This document shows, one piece after another, positions 1-8,007 of a DNA stretch of 64,000 nt. Within the stretch, counting starts at the first letter, position 1. The number at the start of each line of letters is the position of its first letter. A model generated the notes under the pieces. That model was not told the DNA's origin, searched no databases, and saw only the letters and a list, made by a program, of their open reading frames with translations. A program made the position numbers and the translations under genes. The stretch covers positions 1 to 64,000 of the forward strand of contig NZ_CABWIB010000001.1 in assembly GCF_902505095.1 (NCBI RefSeq), given 5' to 3'. The DNA comes from Oceanivirga miroungae (GTDB taxonomy: Bacteria > Fusobacteriota > Fusobacteriia > Fusobacteriales > Leptotrichiaceae).

Positions 1-165
1 TATATCCATTAAAACTATGTCTACATGTGTTTTTGAGATAAATAAAGCTCCCTTTTCACCATCACTTGCCTCATAAATATTATCTATTTCTAAGTCACTT
101 AATTCTAATGTTTTAATAACACTTTTTCTTATCAAATCTTCATCATCGATTACTAATATATCCAT
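1..165 (-). CDS. Response regulator, N-terminal part (cut by window edge)
   Basis: Fifty-five codons are visible, beginning at an ATG preceded by AGAGGGGAAA. The peptide starts MDILVIDDED and runs to LMDI, which is the N-terminal half of a CheY-type receiver: the acidic pair is D7-D8 and the phosphoacceptor aspartate is D54. The output domain lies outside the window, so the DNA-binding class cannot be told. It starts 9 bases after the thioredoxin gene and is the fifth visible gene of the Met-sulfoxide repair operon. In Fusobacterium nucleatum an msrAB operon is associated with a two-component pair (ModRS, as I recall), so this is probably the regulator of the same system. That link is inference. 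Confidence 0.85.
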   Translation of the reverse strand, partial: MDILVIDDEDLIRKSVIKTLELSDLEIDNIYEASDGEKGALFISKTHVDIVLMDI

Positions 166-174
166 TTTCCCCTC

Positions 175-660
175 TTATTTAATTGTTGCCATTACTTGTT
201 TAATAAAGCTTTCACTAAGAGCTCCTGGTACTACTTTTTCTATTTCTCCATCGCTATTGATAAATACATTTGTTGGGTAAGCTCTAACTCTTACTTTTCT
301 TGCTATATATGCATGATTATCTAATAAAACAGTCATATTAGAATATTCATTTTCTAGACCTTCCCACCAAGTCTTAAACCTTTCCTTATTTAATTCTCCT
401 AAATATGATGGAGATACAATAGTTAATACATTAAAATCTAAATTTTTCTCTCCTGATAACTCATTTACGTCTTTTAATGTATTTAAACAAATAGGACACC
501 AAGAAGCCCACATTTTAATATATGTTTTTTTACCTTTTAATTTATCTATACTTACTATTTCATTAGTTTTTACATTTTGTAGTATAGAAGAATCTATCTT
601 TGTTCCCGCTAATGATATTATAGCAAAAAAACTCATTATTATTAATATTATTTTTTTCAT
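175..660 (-). CDS. TlpA/ResA-like extracytoplasmic thioredoxin
   Basis: This 161-residue protein has an N-terminal hydrophobic signal or anchor (residues 1-19) followed by a thioredoxin fold. The active site is WCPIC (C55 and C58), and a cis-proline region is seen at RAYPTNVFIN. It probably carries reducing equivalents from CcdA to MsrAB outside the cytoplasm, as the Etrx proteins do in the pneumococcal ccdA-etrx-msrAB system. A GTG 12 bases upstream is in frame, but the ATG at 660 is preferred because GGGTG lies at proper spacing before it. The ribosome-binding site lies inside the end of ccdA, so the two genes are translationally coupled. The exact electron donor is inferred from gene order. 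Confidence 0.85.
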   Translation of the reverse strand: MKKIILIIMSFFAIISLAGTKIDSSILQNVKTNEIVSIDKLKGKKTYIKMWASWCPICLNTLKDVNELSGEKNLDFNVLTIVSPSYLGELNKERFKTWWEGLENEYSNMTVLLDNHAYIARKVRVRAYPTNVFINSDGEIEKVVPGALSESFIKQVMATIK

Positions 661-664
661 TTTA

Positions 665-1321
665 TCACCCACTTATGCTATTAAAAAATGCTACGATTAG
701 TGCTAATTTATCAAATATTAAAGCTACCCCCATTAGAATAACTAGTATAGCACTTAATTTCTTTATTGTTTCTAAATTTCTTTTTATAAAGTTTAATCTA
801 TGTTTTACTTTATCATAAAAAATAGTAAACGCTAAAAATGGTGTTACAAAACCTAATACAAAGATAGCTAATAAGAAGGCTCCATAAGTAGCTAACGCAC
901 TATCTGTTGCTGTTAATATTATTGCAGCTAGTATTGGTCCTATACACGGTGTCCACCCTAAAGAAAAACTTAATCCTAAAACAAACGATTCTAATGCTGG
1001 ACTTTCAAATTTTCTTTTTATATTTATTACTTTTGATTTGTTTAAACTCTTTATTTCAAATACTCCATATTGTTGCAATCCTAGTAGAATTATTATTATC
1101 CCTGATATAAATCTAAGCTTTGGTGAATATATTAAGGATCCCAATGTCCCTAAGCTAAATCCTAAAGCTATAAATGTTAATGATAATCCTAGAATAAATA
1201 AGAAAGTATTTAATACTTTCTTACCATCTTTTTCTAGTATTGCTAAATAAACTGGGAGTATTGGAAATATACATGGTGAAAAAAACATAAACATTCCACC
1301 TAAATATGCTGAAATTAACAT
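665..1321 (-). CDS. ccdA: CcdA-family thiol:disulfide electron transporter
   Basis: A polytopic membrane protein of 218 residues with about six hydrophobic segments. Two membrane-embedded redox cysteines sit in the family-typical contexts FFSPCIFP (C17) and LGWTPCIGP (C126). CcdA moves electrons from cytoplasmic thioredoxin across the inner membrane to extracytoplasmic thioredoxin-like proteins. Here it lies between msrAB and the thioredoxin, which fits delivery of electrons to the methionine sulfoxide reductase rather than cytochrome c maturation; no haem-lyase genes are visible. The ATG has a good AAGGAGA site upstream. It follows msrAB by 20 bases. Confidence 0.9.
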   Translation of the reverse strand: MLISAYLGGMFMFFSPCIFPILPVYLAILEKDGKKVLNTFLFILGLSLTFIALGFSLGTLGSLIYSPKLRFISGIIIILLGLQQYGVFEIKSLNKSKVINIKRKFESPALESFVLGLSFSLGWTPCIGPILAAIILTATDSALATYGAFLLAIFVLGFVTPFLAFTIFYDKVKHRLNFIKRNLETIKKLSAILVILMGVALIFDKLALIVAFFNSISG

Positions 1322-1341
1322 ATATACTCTCCTTCTCTTTT

Positions 1342-2376
1342 TTATTTTACAAGTTTTTTAAGATATGAATATCCTCTTTGATCCATTTTATCATATGGTA
1401 TAAATTCAAGCGCTGCACTATTTATACAGTATCTTAGCCCACCTCTATCAACTGGTCCATCATCAAATACATGTCCTAAATGTGCTTTTGCTGATCTACT
1501 TATTACTTCTATTCTTTTCATATTAAAACTTAAATCTTCTTTATACTCTACAACATCTGCTACGATAGGTTTTGTAAAGCTAGGCCAACCACAAAAAGAT
1601 CTAAATTTATCTTTTGAAGAAAATAAAGGTTCTCCGCTTGTAATATCTACATATATTCCATCTTCAAAAAAGTCCCAATATTCATTTCCAAAAGCTAATT
1701 CTGTATCCTTATTTTGTGTTACTGAATACTGTTTTTTCGATAATGTTTTTAATTTTTCTTCGCTATACTTAGGATAATCGTCTTTATTTACAATAACCTC
1801 ATCTGCTAACGAAATATCAATATGACAATATCCGTTTGGATTTTTCTTTAAATAATCTTGATGGTATTCTTCAGCTACTACAAAATTTCTTAGTTTTTCA
1901 AATTCTATTTGAATTTTTTCACCTTCATATTTTTTTTGTAATTCATTTAATGAATTTTCAATTATACTAATATCATTAGAATCAGTATAATATATTCCTG
2001 TTCTATACTGTCTTCCTACGTCATGACCTTGTTTGTTAATGCTTAATGGATTTATTATTCTGTAATAGTAATCTAGTAATCTAGCTAAACTTATTTCTTT
2101 TGGATTATAGCTTATCTTTACTGTCTCAGCATGATCTGTTAATGATAATACACCATATCTTGTCTTTTCAGTTTTACCATTAGCATATCCTGAAATTACA
2201 TCTTTTACACCATCTACTCTCTCAAAATATGCCTCAACTCCCCAAAAACATCCTCCAGCTAAATATATTTCTTTAAGCTCGGTACTACTATTATTATCAA
2301 CTACTTTTACCCTGTCTTCACCATAACAAGCAACACTTAAAAGTGACATAAAAAGTGTTAATATTATTTTTTTCAT
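1342..2376 (-). CDS. msrAB: Exported MsrA-MsrB fusion, methionine sulfoxide reductase
   Basis: The 344-residue protein joins MsrA (about 36-190) and MsrB (about 225-335). MsrA has the catalytic GGCFW motif (C43) and reduces the S-epimer of methionine sulfoxide. MsrB has [25 protein letters not shown] and the catalytic RYCINSAA (C317), and reduces the R-epimer. The two CXXC zinc pairs found in some MsrB forms are absent. The N-terminus is a signal peptide ending LLSVAC; C17 could be lipidated, although serine at -3 is atypical for a lipobox. The enzyme therefore works outside the cytoplasm. It lies 9 bases after a methionine-rich lipoprotein gene and directly before ccdA and a thioredoxin gene, its likely reductants. 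Confidence 0.95.
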   Translation of the reverse strand: MKKIILTLFMSLLSVACYGEDRVKVVDNNSSTELKEIYLAGGCFWGVEAYFERVDGVKDVISGYANGKTEKTRYGVLSLTDHAETVKISYNPKEISLARLLDYYYRIINPLSINKQGHDVGRQYRTGIYYTDSNDISIIENSLNELQKKYEGEKIQIEFEKLRNFVVAEEYHQDYLKKNPNGYCHIDISLADEVIVNKDDYPKYSEEKLKTLSKKQYSVTQNKDTELAFGNEYWDFFEDGIYVDITSGEPLFSSKDKFRSFCGWPSFTKPIVADVVEYKEDLSFNMKRIEVISRSAKAHLGHVFDDGPVDRGGLRYCINSAALEFIPYDKMDQRGYSYLKKLVK

Positions 2377-2385
2377 AAATAACCC

Positions 2386-2724
2386 CTATTTTTTCATCAT
2401 GTCCTTTTCTTTTTCCATCATTTCTTTTCCTTGTTCCATCATCATGTGAGCTTTTTCCATCATCATATCATGAGCCTCTTTATCGATTTTTTTACTCATC
2501 ATCATATCATGAGCTTTTTCCATCATTTCTTTTCCCTGTTCCATCATCATGTGAGCTTTTTCCATCATCATGTCCTTTTCTTTTTCCATCATTTCTTTTC
2601 CTTGTTCCATCATCATGTGTTCTTTTGGCATATTATTTTTTTCCATCATTCCCATTTTTGACCCACTTGCACATGACACTGCTACTATTGCAAATAAACT
2701 TGATAATACTAATTTTTTTAACAT
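2386..2724 (-). CDS. Methionine-rich repetitive lipoprotein, first gene of msrAB operon
   Basis: The protein has 112 residues. A signal peptide ends at VAVSC with probable lipidation at C18. The 95-residue mature part is built from imperfect MMEKAHMMMEQGKE and MMEKEKDMM units. By hand count it holds 30 methionines, about one third of all residues, with Lys/Glu/His/Asp making up much of the rest; helical heptad-like spacing is likely. No enzymatic motif is visible. Its position immediately before msrAB suggests a sacrificial methionine reservoir for oxidants at the cell surface, recycled by MsrAB; the MrpX/MsrP pair of Azospira is a known analogue of this idea. Metal binding by Met/His clusters (copper, silver) is an alternative. 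The ATG follows an AGAGGT ribosome site. Confidence 0.85.
   Translation of the reverse strand: MLKKLVLSSLFAIVAVSCASGSKMGMMEKNNMPKEHMMMEQGKEMMEKEKDMMMEKAHMMMEQGKEMMEKAHDMMMSKKIDKEAHDMMMEKAHMMMEQGKEMMEKEKDMMKK
2389..2640 (-). repeat. In-frame coding repeats of the Met-rich lipoprotein
   Basis: The coding DNA is an array of near-identical blocks of roughly 33-36 bases, each encoding a variant of MMEKAHMMMEQGKE or MMEKEKDMM. The longest duplicated blocks lie near 2396-2470 and 2513-2615. Such arrays expand and contract by slippage or recombination, so copy number may differ between strains. Confidence 0.75.
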
Positions 2725-2825
2725 AAATTTTACCTCTTTCCTTTTTCTTATGTATACATTCTAACTTTTTTTAAAATATTTTAAAATTTATTATTATTAT
2801 GAAAAAATATATTTTAATTATGTTT

Positions 2826-2854
2826 AAAAAAAAATACCACCTTATTTAGTGGTA
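2826..2854 (-). terminator. Rho-independent terminator after the EamA transporter gene
   Basis: On the minus strand TACCAC pairs with GTGGTA around an 8-base loop and is followed by nine T residues. It lies between the transporter gene (stop at 2930) and the Met-rich lipoprotein gene, so the msrAB operon needs its own promoter between about 2725 and 2825. Confidence 0.8.
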
Positions 2855-2929
2855 CATGCATTCTTTATATTTTTGCTCTAAATTTGTTGCTTAGGACATT
2901 TTCCTTTTAAAATATACACTTAAATCATA

Positions 2930-3850
2930 TTAAGATTCTTTACTAGTATCTATATTAAGATAAATTATACTAATTACTAACACTATTGAGAAAAATATTT
3001 GTATTGGTAGTAATAATCTTTTGTACACAATAGCTTCAATTACAACCGAACCTAAGGGATACATAAGCTCTGATATAGTAGCTCTTGTTGCTGTTGTTGT
3101 TTTCATACCTATATAGTATAGCGAAAGTGATGTTAAACTAAATAGTGCTATTATTATAGTTAATTTATATAGATTGCTATTTGATATATATAAATTAAGG
3201 GATTTAATACTATCTTTTGTAAATATTAGTATCACTAAAGTTATTATACTTGTGAAGAAGTATCTATAAAATATTGTTGTTAAAAACGAATGATTCGATA
3301 CTATCTTTTTTCCAAATACTGTCGAGCTTCCAAATGAAAAAGCTGCTATTAAAGAGTACATTGCTGCTCTTAAGTTATTTTCTTCCAATAATTTAGGACT
3401 GTTAAGACCAAAGATTATAAAGTATAATGAAACTAGAGATATAATAAGAACCGCATAAAATTTCTTTTTAGGCTTTTCATGCAGTATTATATATGCAAGT
3501 ATTACTGCAAATATAGGTTGCATTTTTTGTATAACTGTTATTAAACTTAAACTAAATTTACTTAACATTAAAGCCTTAACAATAGCTAGAGTTCCTATTG
3601 TCCCTCCAAATAAAGAAATTAAAAAGTAATATATATAGTCTTCCTTTTTAAAAGTCTTTATTATCTTATACTGTCCAAAAAATAGTATTGATAGTATTAT
3701 AAGTGGCAATAGATGCGATATAAAAACGATAAACTTAACATCATAAAATCCGTTAGAAAAATATTGCGGAGTTAGCAATACACCATCTAATCCCCAAATA
3801 AATGCTGCTATTGAAATTAATATCCATCCATTTTTATTTTGCTTCATCAT
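2930..3850 (-). CDS. EamA/DMT-family permease
   Basis: The 306-residue protein has about ten hydrophobic segments in two similar halves, the usual arrangement of the drug/metabolite transporter superfamily (EamA). The first half opens with GWILISIAAFIWGLDGV; the second contains SFGSSTVFGKK and ends with a TTTATRATISELMYPLGSV segment typical of these exporters. The substrate cannot be read from the sequence; metabolite or amino-acid efflux is usual. The start overlaps the end of rmuC by 17 bases, so the two are co-translated. Either of two adjacent ATG codons could be used. Confidence 0.8.
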   Translation of the reverse strand: MMKQNKNGWILISIAAFIWGLDGVLLTPQYFSNGFYDVKFIVFISHLLPLIILSILFFGQYKIIKTFKKEDYIYYFLISLFGGTIGTLAIVKALMLSKFSLSLITVIQKMQPIFAVILAYIILHEKPKKKFYAVLIISLVSLYFIIFGLNSPKLLEENNLRAAMYSLIAAFSFGSSTVFGKKIVSNHSFLTTIFYRYFFTSIITLVILIFTKDSIKSLNLYISNSNLYKLTIIIALFSLTSLSLYYIGMKTTTATRATISELMYPLGSVVIEAIVYKRLLLPIQIFFSIVLVISIIYLNIDTSKES

Positions 3851-5234
3851 CTTGCTCCTTGTCTATCATATTTGCTATTCCATAGAATTTTTTTGTTATT
3901 TTTTCACTTGTTGTATCTAACTCCTTAAAATCTTTTTCTAAATTTTTAAAATCTGTTTTTAATTTTTCCCATCTTTTACTGAATCTTTCAAATTCAACTG
4001 AAAAATCATTTAAATTTTTTAATATTATTTCAGAATTTTTATTCTTTCTATAATTTAAAGTTGTTAAATTTAAGGTTGTAATATATATCATTAAACTTTT
4101 AGGCGATACTATCCATACCTTTTTATCGTAAGCATAGTTTAATATATCCTCATAAAACTCGCTATATATTTCCATATAGATAGACTCACTAGGTATAAAC
4201 ATTAGAGCAACATTTAAAGTAACCCCTTTTATTATATATTTATTTGATATATCATCTATATGCTTTTTTATATCTTGTATAAAGCTTTTTCTATTTATTT
4301 CATTTGGATCTTCAACAAATTTCAAATAATTTTCAAGCGGAAATTTAGAATCTATACATAATATATTTTCCTTATCATTTATATGAACTACAGCATCAAC
4401 GATTTTACCATTTCCAAATTTATATTGTCTTTCATATACCGAAGAATCTCCATAAACTCTATTTAAAACTTGCTCTAATATCATCTCCCCAAATGATCCA
4501 CGAGCCTTTTTATCTTTAAAAATTTCTTTAAATGATTCTATTTTTTCTGATAAAACCATTATATTTTTTTGTGCTTCATCTACAACTACTAATTTATTTA
4601 ACAATTCCTTATATGTTCTTTCAGTTTTTTCAAAACCATCATTTAATCTTTGATTTACAATCTCACTTAGATCAAGAACTTTTTTATTTATTCCATTTAA
4701 TACATTTTCTTTAAATTCAGATAAAGTTTCAACGGTCTTTTTATCTAACATGTTACTTTCTCTTAGCTTTTCTTCAACTTTTAAAACTAGATTTTCAACA
4801 TCTTTATTTATACTACTTTTTATACCATCTTTAAATTCCTGTATATTTTTACCATTTAACTTAAAGTTATCGTCTAAATTTTTTATAATATTAGATATAT
4901 TTTCATTTGCTGTTTTTGTTATACTTTCTTTAAAATTAACTAAATTTTCGTTACCTTCATTGTAAATCTTATTAGATTGTATAAGTTTTTCATCTAATTT
5001 TAAAACTAACTTATCTATATCGCTATTTAAACTACCTTTTATTCCCTCTTTAAATGTATTTAATTCAGAGATAATACTAGAACTTGTTTTAAAATTTTCA
5101 TCTTTCACTATATTATTTAATTCAAACTTAAAATTTTCATCTTTTTTATTATTCTTTAAATCTCTTACTGTATAAATTAAAAACAAAACTAATATAATTA
5201 AAATAGATAAAAGTATATATACTAAACTGTTCAT
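3834..5234 (-). CDS. rmuC: RmuC-family DNA recombination protein
   Basis: The 466-residue protein has an N-terminal membrane anchor (about residues 5-23), a long coiled coil (about 30-230) with repeated blocks of the type KESITKTANENISN, and a conserved C-terminal RmuC core (about 240-430) that includes GSFGEMILEQVL, DSKFPLENYLKF and SPKSLMIYITTLNL. RmuC proteins limit recombination at inverted repeats and have a nuclease-like core. The ATG is preceded by AAGGAGG. A weak terminator lies just upstream, so expression may come partly by read-through from the exported-protein genes. Confidence 0.9.
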   Translation of the reverse strand: MNSLVYILLSILIILVLFLIYTVRDLKNNKKDENFKFELNNIVKDENFKTSSSIISELNTFKEGIKGSLNSDIDKLVLKLDEKLIQSNKIYNEGNENLVNFKESITKTANENISNIIKNLDDNFKLNGKNIQEFKDGIKSSINKDVENLVLKVEEKLRESNMLDKKTVETLSEFKENVLNGINKKVLDLSEIVNQRLNDGFEKTERTYKELLNKLVVVDEAQKNIMVLSEKIESFKEIFKDKKARGSFGEMILEQVLNRVYGDSSVYERQYKFGNGKIVDAVVHINDKENILCIDSKFPLENYLKFVEDPNEINRKSFIQDIKKHIDDISNKYIIKGVTLNVALMFIPSESIYMEIYSEFYEDILNYAYDKKVWIVSPKSLMIYITTLNLTTLNYRKNKNSEIILKNLNDFSVEFERFSKRWEKLKTDFKNLEKDFKELDTTSEKITKKFYGIANMIDKEQDDEAK

Positions 5235-5255
5235 TTTTTCCTCCTTTTTTTTATT

Positions 5256-5279
5256 AAAAAAGTGATATGTTCTATCACT
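5256..5279 (-). terminator. Short hairpin terminator ahead of rmuC
   Basis: On the minus strand AGTGATA pairs with TATCACT around a 5-base loop and is followed by six T residues. The stem overlaps the stop codon of the preceding gene and sits just before the rmuC ribosome-binding site, so it probably lowers rather than abolishes transcription into rmuC. Confidence 0.65.
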
Positions 5280-5646
5280 TTAATATATATCGACCTTGTT
5301 CGCCTTTTTCAATTTTATCTATTAAAAAATAGTAAATTTTTTTTATATTTTCTGTATCTGTATCATTGTTTATGTATATATATTCAATATTTACTGTATT
5401 TTTTAATCTTCTTTCAATTGATGTTTTTTCCTCCATTATTTCAATATTTCCAAATATTAAGCTTCTTCCATTTTTACTCTTTATATCGAAACTTGTAGAA
5501 AATATATTATTATTTTTTACAATTATATCCATAACATAAATTTTATTATTTTCATTAAGAGTAGCTCTATAATTTCCATCATAAAGTGTCTCGCTAAAAA
5601 TTATTAAACTAAATAATATAGATATAGCAACTAATAACTTTTTCAT
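5275..5646 (-). CDS. Exported protein of unknown function
   Basis: I do not recognise the family. The 123-residue product has a clear signal peptide (MKKLLVAISILFSLIIFS) and no lipobox cysteine; the mature part begins ETLYDGNYRATLNENN and is predicted mostly as beta strands. There is no cysteine and no catalytic motif visible. It lies 12 bases after the small membrane protein gene and probably shares its transcript. The opening YDGNY is loosely like FMN-binding domains, but the rest does not support that. Confidence 0.65.
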   Translation of the reverse strand: MKKLLVAISILFSLIIFSETLYDGNYRATLNENNKIYVMDIIVKNNNIFSTSFDIKSKNGRSLIFGNIEIMEEKTSIERRLKNTVNIEYIYINNDTDTENIKKIYYFLIDKIEKGEQGRYILK

Positions 5647-5658
5647 ATCCTATCCCTT

Positions 5659-5904
5659 TTATTTCTTAGAATCCTTATTTTTCATTTCTTCTAATACTTC
5701 GTTTATAATATCATTATCTTTTTTCATTTCTTTTTTTACAACAAAGTACATGTATATACTTGCTAATATATATAGAATACTTCCTAAAATTAATATTGTA
5801 CCTAGTATTAAATTTAATCTTGTTGTTTCACTGAAATAAATAAGTTTTGCTATATAAATATCAACTATGATATTTATTGCAAGAACAACTAATTTTTGAT
5901 ACAT
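5659..5904 (-). CDS. Small two-helix membrane protein
   Basis: An 81-residue product with two hydrophobic segments (about 4-22 and 32-56) and a charged C-terminal tail rich in Lys, Glu and Asp. It is not a family I can name. It sits between the EnvC-like gene and the exported-protein gene on the same strand with gaps of about 11-12 bases, which supports it being a real cotranscribed gene. An AGGGGG-type site precedes the ATG. A possible role as a membrane helper for its exported neighbours is only a guess. Confidence 0.6.
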   Translation of the reverse strand: MYQKLVVLAINIIVDIYIAKLIYFSETTRLNLILGTILILGSILYILASIYMYFVVKKEMKKDNDIINEVLEEMKNKDSKK

Positions 5905-5915
5905 TTGTACCCCCC

Positions 5916-7136
5916 TTATAAGTATTTTAGTGGGTCAACTAAATTAACACCACTCCTTGTTTCAAAATAAAGATTTGTTTCTTTTGTTGATGAATCTCTT
6001 CCTAATGTACCTATAACTTCACCTTTTTTTACATTTTGACCTTTTTTTACACGACGAGTAGCTAAGTTTCCATACACTGTTATTATACCACTATGATTAA
6101 TTATTACAATACCACCTAGGGAACCTAAATTCCCTGAGTGTATTACAGTACCAGTGTCCGCTGCTTTTACATCTTGCCCTAGTCTTCCTCTAATTTCTAT
6201 ACCATTACTTTTTAATCCTTCAACTTTTTCTTGATTAAACGTAACTACAACAGGCCCTTTTATTGGCATAGCCAAAATTCCTGTTCCTTTAATTACAACA
6301 ATAGGTTTTTGATTTTTATCAAGTTTTTTTCTATTTTCTTCAGCTATAATTCTTGAAATTTGTGCTTCTAATTTATTCTTTTCTCTTATTAACTGACTCG
6401 TTTTATCTTGAATCTTTTTATTTTGTTGTCCTAAAGTTCTTTGTAAATTTTTTAATTCACTTACCTTTTTATCTTTTTGTTTTTTAAAATTATTTAGCTC
6501 TGTTTTTTTCTTTGCTAATTCTAGTCTTGCTCTTTTAATATTTACAGCTTCATTTAAATTTCTTTCTTTAATTTTTTCAACATTATGTTTGCTTTCTTCC
6601 ACTGTTTTTTTATAGTATTTAATACTATTTATATTAACTTCCTGTAATTCTAATAATTTTTTTGCATCATATTTTTTCTTTGTTTCAAAAACAGTCTCAA
6701 ATAAGTTAGTCTTTTTTATTAGTCTTGATCTTCTTAGTTGATCTAGAAGTTTTACTCTATTTGCGTATTGTTCTTCTCTTTCTTCTATAATATCATTACT
6801 ATTTTCTATTTTTTTAATACTGCTTCTTATTTCTGCTTCATTTCTACCTATACTTTTTTCTAAGGCTATGTATTTTCTTTCTAGAGAGTTATACTCTTTT
6901 TGTAAAGAATAAATCTTATCATTTAAAACTCTTATTTCTGTTTCTACTTTTTTTTCATCTTTTTTTGCACTAGAAATCTTATTTGAATTTGTAATTATCT
7001 TCTTTTTATTAGAATTCAATTCTTTATTTATTTCTGTTATTCTATTTTTATTTTCATCTATTTTTGAACTTGCATATGCATTAAACGCTAAAGAAAAAGC
7101 TAATAATATGCTTATAATTTTCTTATTCGCTAACAT
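5916..7136 (-). CDS. envC: EnvC-like murein hydrolase activator with degenerate LytM domain
   Basis: The 406-residue protein has a signal peptide (1-23), a long coiled coil (about 25-275) and a C-terminal LytM/M23 fold (about 285-405). The M23 zinc ligands are missing: the usual HxxxD region reads KSNGIEIRGR and the usual HxH region reads NLYFETR. This matches EnvC, which activates amidases rather than cutting peptidoglycan itself. It is encoded directly after ftsX with a 14-base overlap, fitting the FtsEX-EnvC module that couples cell division to septal wall splitting. The AGGAGA site upstream supports this start. FtsE is not next to it. Confidence 0.85.
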   Translation of the reverse strand: MLANKKIISILLAFSLAFNAYASSKIDENKNRITEINKELNSNKKKIITNSNKISSAKKDEKKVETEIRVLNDKIYSLQKEYNSLERKYIALEKSIGRNEAEIRSSIKKIENSNDIIEEREEQYANRVKLLDQLRRSRLIKKTNLFETVFETKKKYDAKKLLELQEVNINSIKYYKKTVEESKHNVEKIKERNLNEAVNIKRARLELAKKKTELNNFKKQKDKKVSELKNLQRTLGQQNKKIQDKTSQLIREKNKLEAQISRIIAEENRKKLDKNQKPIVVIKGTGILAMPIKGPVVVTFNQEKVEGLKSNGIEIRGRLGQDVKAADTGTVIHSGNLGSLGGIVIINHSGIITVYGNLATRRVKKGQNVKKGEVIGTLGRDSSTKETNLYFETRSGVNLVDPLKYL

Positions 7137-7998
7137 TAGAATCTCCTATTGTTTTTTTGAAATATCTATGCATAGATATATAGTTTATAAAGGCTGCTAA
7201 AACTATACTTATTACATATATCAATATGATAACCATAACTTCTTTAAATTGTGAAACCTGTAAATTATATGTAGGTATAATTAAATTTATATTATCAATT
7301 ACTCTTAATTTTATGTTTCCATATAGGACTATTGCAAGAATAAAAGATATTGTAATTTGTATAAATTCCTCTATAAAGAAAAATCTTTTTAATGTACTTA
7401 CCTTTGTATTCGAATTTATTGCTTTTATTATCTCATCGTTTTTAGATTTAATAGAAAATTTAATTATATTATATATCATAAGTATCGTAAATAAAGCCAT
7501 TACTATAGTAGCATTTCTCACAAAGCTACTCATATCTTCATTAAACTTAAGACCATTTTGTATAGCATTTGTTCTAAAATCAAAAGCACTAATTTCAGTC
7601 ATATTAACTAAACTTTCTTTTAAATGATCTAAATTAACATCTTTTTTTAAATACACATAAAACGCATCATTTAAAGGGTTCTCATTTTCTGATAAATTAA
7701 TTCCTAATTCTAATATTAAAGCTTTTATAGCTAATTCTTTTGATTCATAACGAATTGATGAAATACCAGGTAACTCTAATAGTTTCTTACTAAAATCTTT
7801 TTTTTCATTTGCATCTAAATCATTTAAATAAATGATTATTTGATTTCTGTTTTCTGCCTGTGTATTATATTCTTTTAAACTTAATATACCAAAAACAGAT
7901 GCAAATGTTAAAGTAAAGACAATTGTTAATGTAATTAAAGCTGATATTAAGGTGCTAAAATTACTTATTAAGTTTGTATATCTAAATTTATTTTGCAT
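7123..7998 (-). CDS. ftsX: Cell-division ABC transporter-like protein FtsX
   Basis: The 291-residue protein has an N-terminal transmembrane helix (about 15-40), an extracytoplasmic domain (about 45-165) and three more C-terminal helices, the FtsX topology. Typical segments are NQIIIYLNDLDANEKKDF and the loop KNDEIIKAINSNTKVSTLKR that contacts FtsE. FtsX passes ATP-driven conformational change from FtsE to EnvC-type activators. Normally ftsE lies directly upstream; here the upstream gene is a transketolase half, so ftsE must lie elsewhere or be absent. The ATG has AGGAGAAAAAG in front. Confidence 0.85.
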   Translation of the reverse strand: MQNKFRYTNLISNFSTLISALITLTIVFTLTFASVFGILSLKEYNTQAENRNQIIIYLNDLDANEKKDFSKKLLELPGISSIRYESKELAIKALILELGINLSENENPLNDAFYVYLKKDVNLDHLKESLVNMTEISAFDFRTNAIQNGLKFNEDMSSFVRNATIVMALFTILMIYNIIKFSIKSKNDEIIKAINSNTKVSTLKRFFFIEEFIQITISFILAIVLYGNIKLRVIDNINLIIPTYNLQVSQFKEVMVIILIYVISIVLAAFINYISMHRYFKKTIGDSNVSE

Positions 7999-8007
7999 CT
8001 TTTTCTC

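Noticed and set aside
2389-2640. Repeat array that could suggest a CRISPR
   Set aside because: The repeats are adjacent, imperfect and in frame within a signal-peptide-bearing gene; there are no unique spacers and no cas genes.
2431-2661. His/Phe-rich open frame on the plus strand
   Set aside because: It is the antisense image of the Met/Lys-rich repeats (ATG read backwards gives CAT), with no ribosome site.
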